Source: Candidatus Caccocola faecipullorum (lineage in GTDB: Bacteria; Synergistota; Synergistia; Synergistales; Synergistaceae). From it: 10,579 bases of DNA. A program made the translations under genes and the position numbers. Position 1 is the first letter of the stretch, and each line of letters opens with the position of its first letter. Shown piece after piece: positions 6,911-10,579 of the stretch. The DNA is taken from contig DVKA01000085.1 of assembly GCA_018716365.1 (NCBI GenBank), positions 1 to 10,579 on the forward strand. Direction: 5' to 3'. The notes under the pieces are model-generated. The model was not told the origin of the DNA, did not search any database, and saw only the letters and a program-made list of their open reading frames with translations.

Positions 6911-6965
6911 TATAATATAGTTGCGTGGCGTCCTGCGCACTCCGCGCGGGGCGCGTTTTATTATT
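6911..6965 (+). promoter_or_regulatory. Leader of the HAD-rarA unit: -10 element and terminator-like hairpin
   Basis: TATAAT (6911-6916) is a perfect -10 without a recognisable -35 at 15-18 nt or a TG extension. About 20 nt downstream, CGC-A-CTCC (6936-6943) pairs with GGGG-C-GCG (6948-6955) around a GCGC loop, with one A/C mismatch, followed by TTTTATTATTTAT. This resembles an intrinsic terminator placed between a promoter and the HAD start codon (7003), so it could act as an attenuator. No antiterminator arm or leader peptide was recognised. Confidence 0.3.
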
Positions 6966-7002
6966 TATCCGTTGACTGGATTTTGCTTTTTGGAGGACTG
7001 CC

Positions 7003-7992
7003 ATGAATATAGAAATAAAATCGCCCTTCTGGTCTCCGGCGGGCGCTTCGGGCTTCATTCTCGACTGGGACGGAGTGATCGCGGAGACGCGGCTCGACTT
7101 TACGCCGCTGCGCGAAAAATATTACGGCGGCAGGCGCGCCATGCTTCTCGAAGAGGCCGGCACGCTCGCGCCCGATGTGCGCGGGGAATTTTTCGCCGAG
7201 CTCGTCGCTCTCGAAATGGCCGGCGCGGAGAAGGCCGAGCCCGTCGCTGGCGCGCTTGAGCTTCTGGCGTGGCTCAACGAGAACGATGTGCCCTACTGCG
7301 TCGTCTCAAGAAACTGCATGGAGGTCATAAAACGCGGAGCAGAGGTGATAGGCGTCGAGCTGCCGGAAAAAACGTGGGGGCGCGACAACTCCCGCTGGGT
7401 CAAGCCGGACCCGCGCGCCCTCTACGCCGCGGCGGAGGCGATAGGCGCGGACCCGCGCTGCTGCGTCTACGTCGGCGACTTCCTTTACGACCTTCAGGGC
7501 GCGCGCCGCGCCGGAATGCGCGCCGTGCTCGTCCAGCGTGAAAATCCCGAGTGGGGCGCGTGGGCCGACGTCATGTATCCGAAGATGACCGATCTCGTCG
7601 CGGAGCTGCGCGAGCCCAAGCCGCTCGTCCCGTGGGAATACCGCGAAATCTACGCGCGTAAGAGCGAGCATTGGCTCGTCAACGCCTCGGCGCTGACCTT
7701 CGCGCTGCCCGCCGACCCGTCGCCGACGGTTGACTGTTGGCTCGCGCGCGCCGCGGCGCTCGGCGTAGGCAAAATTTTCATAGAGCCTGAGAGGACGCTC
7801 TCTCCCGACGACTGGAAGAAAAATCCCTCGCTCGACACCGCGTACATGGGGCTGCCGCTGCACGAAGCCGCGCGCCGCTTCCTCGCGCCGCGCTTCCCGC
7901 TCGCCGAAATCGTAACCGAGTGCGAAGAGCCGCTCGGCGCGCCTAAAAATTCGCTCGACCTTCAGCGTTATCTGGAGCGCAAGAAAATATAG
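7003..7992 (+). CDS. HAD-superfamily hydrolase with uncharacterised C-terminal extension
   Basis: The 329-residue product has a haloacid-dehalogenase-type phosphatase domain over residues about 15-205. All four motifs are present: motif I DWDGV (21-25, nucleophile D21 and general acid D23), motif II VVSRN (100-104, S102), motif III K134 in WVKPDP, and motif IV YVGDFLYDLQGARRAG (156-171, D159 and D163). A cap-like insertion (about 29-85) follows motif I, as in phosphoglycolate-phosphatase-like (subfamily I) enzymes. It should hydrolyse a small phosphorylated metabolite; the substrate cannot be told. Residues about 206-329 form an extension I do not recognise, with no membrane segment or metal cluster. 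The ATG follows GGAGG with 6-nt spacing. The stop codon is 2 nt before the rarA ATG, so the two genes are almost certainly co-transcribed and possibly translationally coupled. A role in clearing damaged nucleotides or DNA ends near RarA would be speculation. Confidence 0.88.
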   Translation: MNIEIKSPFWSPAGASGFILDWDGVIAETRLDFTPLREKYYGGRRAMLLEEAGTLAPDVRGEFFAELVALEMAGAEKAEPVAGALELLAWLNENDVPYCVVSRNCMEVIKRGAEVIGVELPEKTWGRDNSRWVKPDPRALYAAAEAIGADPRCCVYVGDFLYDLQGARRAGMRAVLVQRENPEWGAWADVMYPKMTDLVAELREPKPLVPWEYREIYARKSEHWLVNASALTFALPADPSPTVDCWLARAAALGVGKIFIEPERTLSPDDWKKNPSLDTAYMGLPLHEAARRFLAPRFPLAEIVTECEEPLGAPKNSLDLQRYLERKKI

Positions 7993-7994
7993 AC

Positions 7995-9305
7995 ATGGCA
8001 GAAAACAGCCTCTTCGGCGAGACGGAGCCGCTTCGCTTTGAAGTCCCGCTCGCCGAGCGCATGAGGCCGGCTTCGCTCGACGAATACGCGGGGCAGAGCC
8101 ACATACTGGGACGCGGCAGGGCGCTGCGCCTCATGCTCGAAGGCGGCAAGGTGCCGAGCTGCATACTCTACGGCCCGCCCGGCGTCGGCAAGACGACGCT
8201 CGTCCGGCTCATGGCTAAGGTCACGGGCCGCGAGCTGCTTGAGATAAACGCAGTCAGCGCGAAGGTCGAGACTCTGCGCGACCTGCTTGACGAGGCAGCG
8301 GCGTCGAAGGCCGCGACGGGGCGCTCCGCAATAGCCTTCGTAGACGAGATATACCATTTCAACAAAAAACAGCAGAACGTCCTGCTCCCCTCCGTCGAGG
8401 CGGGCGGGCTGATACTGGTCGGCACGACTACGGAAAATCCATGGTTTGAGATAAACAAGACGCTGCTCTCGCGCATGGTCGTCTACACGCTCGAACCGCT
8501 CCGCGCCGAGGATATATGCGCGCTGCTCGAACGCGCGCTGAACGACAAAGAGCGCGGCCTCGGACGCCTCGGCGTGACGGCGGACAGAAAGCTGCTCAAA
8601 AGAATAGCGGCCCTCGCGGGCGGCGACGCTCGGCAGGCGCTGACGCGGCTCGAAGCCTCCGTCTCGGCCGCGGCGATGGGCGGCGGCTCCGTCCTCACCG
8701 AAGAAATAATCGCGCAGAGCACGGGCCGCGCGATACAGCGCTACGACCGCGACTCGAACGACCACTACGCCGTCATCTCTGCGCTCATCAAAAGCATCCG
8801 CGGCTCCGACCCCGACGCGGCGCTCTACTGGCTCGCGCGGATGCTCGAAGCGGGCGACGACCTGCGCTTCATTACGCGCCGCCTCTGCATCCTAGCCTCA
8901 GAGGACGTCGGCCTCGCCGACCCGATGGCGCTCGTCGTCGCGCAGAACGCAGCCGCCGCGGTAGACCGCGTCGGAATGCCCGAGGCCAGCATCATACTCG
9001 GCGAAGCCGTCATATACTTGGCCGCCGCGCCGAAAAGCAACAGCGCCTACCTCGCGATAGCCGCGGCGCAAAAAAACGTGCGCGACGGCAAGATAATGGA
9101 AGTCCCCAGCCACCTGCGCAACGACGGCGAAGGCTACGTCTACCCGCACGACAGCCCCGCCCACTGGACGCCGCAGGCCTATCTTCCAGAAGTGCGCCGC
9201 TTCTACTACCCCGGCAGGCTCGGCGCGGAACAGCGCATCGAAGAGCGCTTCAAACGCCTCTGGAAAAGATTCTCGTCGGAGGATGAAACGGAAAAAAAAT
9301 CGTAA
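7995..9305 (+). CDS. rarA: Replication-associated recombination protein A (RarA/MgsA, AAA+ ATPase)
   Basis: 436 residues. RarA is a homotetrameric clamp-loader-like AAA+ ATPase that acts at stalled forks and single-strand/double-strand junctions with SSB. Seen: family N-terminus PLAERMRPASLDEYAGQ (18-34), Walker A GPPGVGKT (60-67), Walker B FVDEIY (115-120), sensor 1 TTTEN (144-148), arginine finger in LLSR (R160), sensor 2 GGDARQAL (209-216), and the RarA-specific C-terminal region with KSIRGSDPDAALYWLARML (266-284), SEDVGLADP (302-310), AAPKSNSAY (344-352) and HLRN (373-376). Two oddities: the usual DEIHRF after Walker B is DEIYHF, and the segment after HLRN (normally APTKLMKE plus a GYG motif) is shortened to DGEGY. 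Both are in otherwise intact sequence, so this is probably a lineage trait rather than decay. No good Shine-Dalgarno lies at the ATG, which starts 2 nt after the HAD stop, pointing to translational coupling. Confidence 0.96.
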   Translation: MAENSLFGETEPLRFEVPLAERMRPASLDEYAGQSHILGRGRALRLMLEGGKVPSCILYGPPGVGKTTLVRLMAKVTGRELLEINAVSAKVETLRDLLDEAAASKAATGRSAIAFVDEIYHFNKKQQNVLLPSVEAGGLILVGTTTENPWFEINKTLLSRMVVYTLEPLRAEDICALLERALNDKERGLGRLGVTADRKLLKRIAALAGGDARQALTRLEASVSAAAMGGGSVLTEEIIAQSTGRAIQRYDRDSNDHYAVISALIKSIRGSDPDAALYWLARMLEAGDDLRFITRRLCILASEDVGLADPMALVVAQNAAAAVDRVGMPEASIILGEAVIYLAAAPKSNSAYLAIAAAQKNVRDGKIMEVPSHLRNDGEGYVYPHDSPAHWTPQAYLPEVRRFYYPGRLGAEQRIEERFKRLWKRFSSEDETEKKS

Positions 9306-9332
9306 AACCTCCGCCGCCGTCCATAAAATACA

Positions 9333-9367
9333 AAAACGCCGCCGCGTATATCCCGCGGCGGCGTTTT
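9333..9367. terminator. Bidirectional intrinsic terminator between convergent genes
   Basis: Perfect 14-bp inverted repeat: left arm 9333-9346 (four A then CGCCGCCGCG), 7-nt loop TATATCC, right arm 9354-9367 ending in four T. Read from the left it ends the HAD-rarA transcript; read from the right the A-run becomes the T-run, so it also ends the adenosyltransferase transcript, 12 nt beyond that gene's stop. Confidence 0.9.
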
Positions 9368-9379
9368 ACGTAAACTGCG

Positions 9380-9886
9380 TTATTTCTTGGAATCGGCGTC
9401 GACCTTCAGCGACAGCAGATAAATCACGTCCGAGAGCCTGTTCAGGAACTTGTAGCTTTGCTCGCTTATCTCCCCGTCGCGGAAGAGCGGGGTGGCCGCG
9501 CGTTCAGCGCGACGCGCGATCGTGCGCGCGAGGTGCAGCGCCGCGCCGCACTTCGTATCTCCGGGGCGCACGAAGGCCATCGTGTCGTCCGGCAGGGCGT
9601 CCTTCACGCGGTCGGAAATATTTTCGAGAATCATCGGGTCCGGCTCGTCGTAATCGCACTTGGCAAAATACGCCATCGCGCCGAAAAGATAATCTTCGAT
9701 AAAATAAATATCTTCCGCCGTCCTGCCGTCTTCGCAGAAGGCGCGTGCCATTCCGAGCGCGGCCTGACATTCGTCCATCGTCCCATAAAGCTCCACGCGG
9801 CGGTCGTCCTTCGCTACGCGTTCGCCGTTTGCGAGCGACGTCGTCCCCTTGTCTCCGCCTTTAGTGGTTATGACCAGCTTCGCCAT
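9380..9886 (-). CDS. Cob(I)alamin adenosyltransferase, PduO type
   Basis: Transfers the adenosyl group of ATP to cob(I)alamin, making the coenzyme B12 needed by radical mutases, dehydratases and similar enzymes. 168 residues, normal for the PduO/MMAB-type trimeric helical-bundle family. Motifs: TTKGGDKGTTSL (7-18) at the N-terminal ATP site, YGTMDECQAALG (34-45), FVRPGD (105-110), ARTIARRAER (120-129, with R121, R125, R126 and R129) and FLNRLSD (147-153, N149 and D153). The usual FGG after the first motif is replaced by ANG. The start at 9886 is chosen because AGGAGG (9900-9895) lies 8 nt upstream; an ATG two codons earlier would be only 2 nt from it. This start lies inside the upstream gene (26-bp overlap), so the two are co-transcribed and probably translationally coupled. 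No cobalamin-riboswitch-like leader is visible. Relatives are variously named pduO, cobO-like, mmaB or yvqK, so no symbol is given. Confidence 0.93.
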   Translation of the reverse strand: MAKLVITTKGGDKGTTSLANGERVAKDDRRVELYGTMDECQAALGMARAFCEDGRTAEDIYFIEDYLFGAMAYFAKCDYDEPDPMILENISDRVKDALPDDTMAFVRPGDTKCGAALHLARTIARRAERAATPLFRDGEISEQSYKFLNRLSDVIYLLSLKVDADSKK

Positions 9887-10370
9887 CGTCATGTCCTCCT
9901 TCGTCCGCGCATCCGCCGCAGCTGCCGCTTCCGCAGTCGCCGCAGTGGCACGAACATTCATGCTGCGACTTGAAGGCGACGCGCAGAGCCGCCTCCATGA
10001 AAAACTCCTCCGGCAGCGCCTGGCAGACCTCGCCGCCGAAACTTGTGAAAGTGCGGCACGGGAACTCCTGACCGTCCGGCGTCCGGCACTCTTCGCACGG
10101 CGTGAAGTCGAGCTCCAGCATCAGCAGATTCTCGATAGGCGTCTCCGGCGTGTCGTTCTCCGGGCAGGCGATAGTCACCATGTTCGCCGTCATGAGATTG
10201 TCCTGCGTAAGCTCCTCAAGTTCCGCCCTGCGCAGCTTGAGCTGAAAGCCGAGCGGCGCGAGCTTCGGCGCCATGCGCGAGGCGAAATGCACGAGATTGT
10301 CCCACGTCTGCCTCCACGGCGCGGGGTTGATGTCCTTCATCGTATAATGCGACAGGGTTATGGTCTTCAC
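9861..10370 (-). CDS. DUF2703-like protein with Cys/His-rich metal-binding tail
   Basis: 169 residues, no signal peptide or membrane segment, so probably cytosolic. The body (about 1-135) resembles the DUF2703 family as I remember it: an N-terminal strand, an ordered helical part, then PIENLL (78-83), PCEEC (91-95), FPCRTF (103-108) and a closing ALPEEFFMEAAL (118-129). Cysteines C92, C95, C105 and perhaps C116 look like a metal or redox site. The tail (137-169) has six Cys in 16 residues (139, 141, 143, 146, 151, 154) and five His (137, 142, 160, 167, 169) with acidic residues, resembling a metal-storage or metallochaperone tail. The GTG start at 10370 is supported by AGGAGGGG (10383-10376) 5 nt upstream; the next ATG, ten codons later, has no such site. 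The last 26 bases overlap the cobalamin adenosyltransferase gene. A job in handling cobalt or another thiophilic metal is inferred from context only; real function is unknown. Confidence 0.8.
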   Translation of the reverse strand: MKTITLSHYTMKDINPAPWRQTWDNLVHFASRMAPKLAPLGFQLKLRRAELEELTQDNLMTANMVTIACPENDTPETPIENLLMLELDFTPCEECRTPDGQEFPCRTFTSFGGEVCQALPEEFFMEAALRVAFKSQHECSCHCGDCGSGSCGGCADEGGHDDGEAGHNH

Positions 10371-10403
10371 ACAAACCCCTCCTAACGTATTTATCCACGC
10401 GCT

Positions 10404-10414
10404 ATTATATTATA
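10404..10414 (-). promoter_or_regulatory. Candidate -10 region for the metal-tail/adenosyltransferase operon
   Basis: Two overlapping perfect TATAAT hexamers (minus strand 10414-10409 and 10409-10404) lie about 35 nt before the GTG start, in an AT-rich island within GC-rich sequence. No -35 match is present at usual spacing, so this is weak. The remaining bases up to 10490 show no riboswitch or terminator that I can recognise. Confidence 0.3.
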
Positions 10415-10490
10415 ATTCCGCCTCGCCCGCCCCTCCGCCGGCGCTCGGAGAAGCTGGAAAATTTTTCTTTCAACCGCGTGTAAAAAGGTG

Positions 10491-10519
10491 TTGACAGAAA
10501 GCCCCTCCATCTGTAAAAT
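10491..10519 (+). promoter_or_regulatory. Near-consensus sigma-70 promoter of the tRNA-Val gene
   Basis: A perfect -35 TTGACA (10491-10496), a 17-nt spacer, and -10 TAAAAT (10514-10519, five of six). Transcription would start near 10526, about 5 nt before the mature tRNA, as is usual for stable-RNA genes. Confidence 0.85.
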
Positions 10520-10530
10520 ATCTGCTTGTT

Positions 10531-10579
10531 GGGCGGTTAGTTCAGAGGTAGAACGCTTCCTTGACACGGAAGAGGTCAG
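10531..10579 (+). tRNA. tRNA-Val(GAC), 3' part outside the window
   Basis: The first 49 nt of a tRNA are visible: acceptor 5' arm GGGCGGT (10531-10537), TA, D-stem GTTC (10540-10543) with GAAC (10551-10554), G26, anticodon stem CTTCC (10556-10560) with GGAAG (10568-10572), loop TTGACAC with anticodon GAC (10563-10565), then variable region AGGTC. Anticodon GAC reads the valine codons GUC and GUU. The T-arm and acceptor 3' arm are beyond the edge. It may head a tRNA array. Confidence 0.93.

Noticed and set aside
9283..9702. Plus-strand open frame running out of rarA through the terminator
   Set aside because: It crosses a 14-bp intrinsic terminator and lies antisense to the cobalamin adenosyltransferase; the product is Arg/Pro-rich with no motif.
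9887..9961. Extended N-terminus of the adenosyltransferase (start at 9961)
   Set aside because: The extra Ala-rich residues are a frame shadow of the Cys/His tail of the upstream gene; the Shine-Dalgarno at 9895-9900 fits the start at 9886.
10371..10490. Cobalamin riboswitch upstream of the adenosyltransferase operon
   Set aside because: Expected because of the enzyme, but the leader is only about 30 nt if the candidate -10 is right, and no B12-box-like sequence was seen in the gap.

Overview
The window is about 10.6 kb of GC-rich bacterial DNA with dense, short-spaced genes and clear Shine-Dalgarno sites. The protein set (a GH57/phosphorylase fusion, ADP-glucose glycogen genes, a small GHKL ATPase, RarA, a PduO-type cobalamin adenosyltransferase and a Cys-rich DUF2703-like protein) suggests an anaerobic, corrinoid-using bacterium. 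Synergistota would fit, but that is inference from protein flavour; no taxonomic marker is present in full.

Region 1 (1-5861, minus strand) is a glycogen/alpha-glucan cluster. In transcription order it holds a 1084-residue protein joining a GH57-type domain, a DUF3536-like helical region and a GT35 alpha-glucan phosphorylase; then glgA (glycogen synthase), which starts inside the end of that gene; then, after 140 bp with its own likely promoter, glgC (ADP-glucose pyrophosphorylase), cut by the left edge. GlgC makes ADP-glucose, GlgA polymerises it, and the fusion protein can break down and perhaps remodel the glucan.

Region 2 (5862-6614) holds a divergent intergenic region with overlapping promoters and a 185-residue GHKL ATPase gene on the plus strand, closed by a strong hairpin terminator.

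Region 3 (6604-6880) has no credible protein gene but holds a promoter, a structured RNA of about 185 nt and terminators. I read it as a 6S RNA (ssrS): the two ends form a long closing stem with the typical CTTGAGCC / GGGTCAAGG elements, and rarA lies nearby.

Region 4 (6900-9370, plus strand) is a two-gene unit, a HAD-family hydrolase with an uncharacterised C-terminal extension and rarA (replication-fork maintenance AAA+ ATPase), ending at a 14-bp bidirectional terminator shared with the convergent unit to the right.

Region 5 (9380-10414, minus strand) is a two-gene overlapping unit: a DUF2703-like protein with a Cys/His-rich metal-binding tail, then the cobalamin adenosyltransferase gene, which starts inside the tail-coding sequence. 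Divergent from it, a near-consensus sigma-70 promoter drives a tRNA-Val(GAC) gene that runs off the right edge.

No IS element, CRISPR array, phage gene or obvious sign of recent transfer was seen. The most interesting items are the GH57-phosphorylase fusion, the putative 6S RNA, and the metal-tail protein coupled to the B12 adenosyltransferase.
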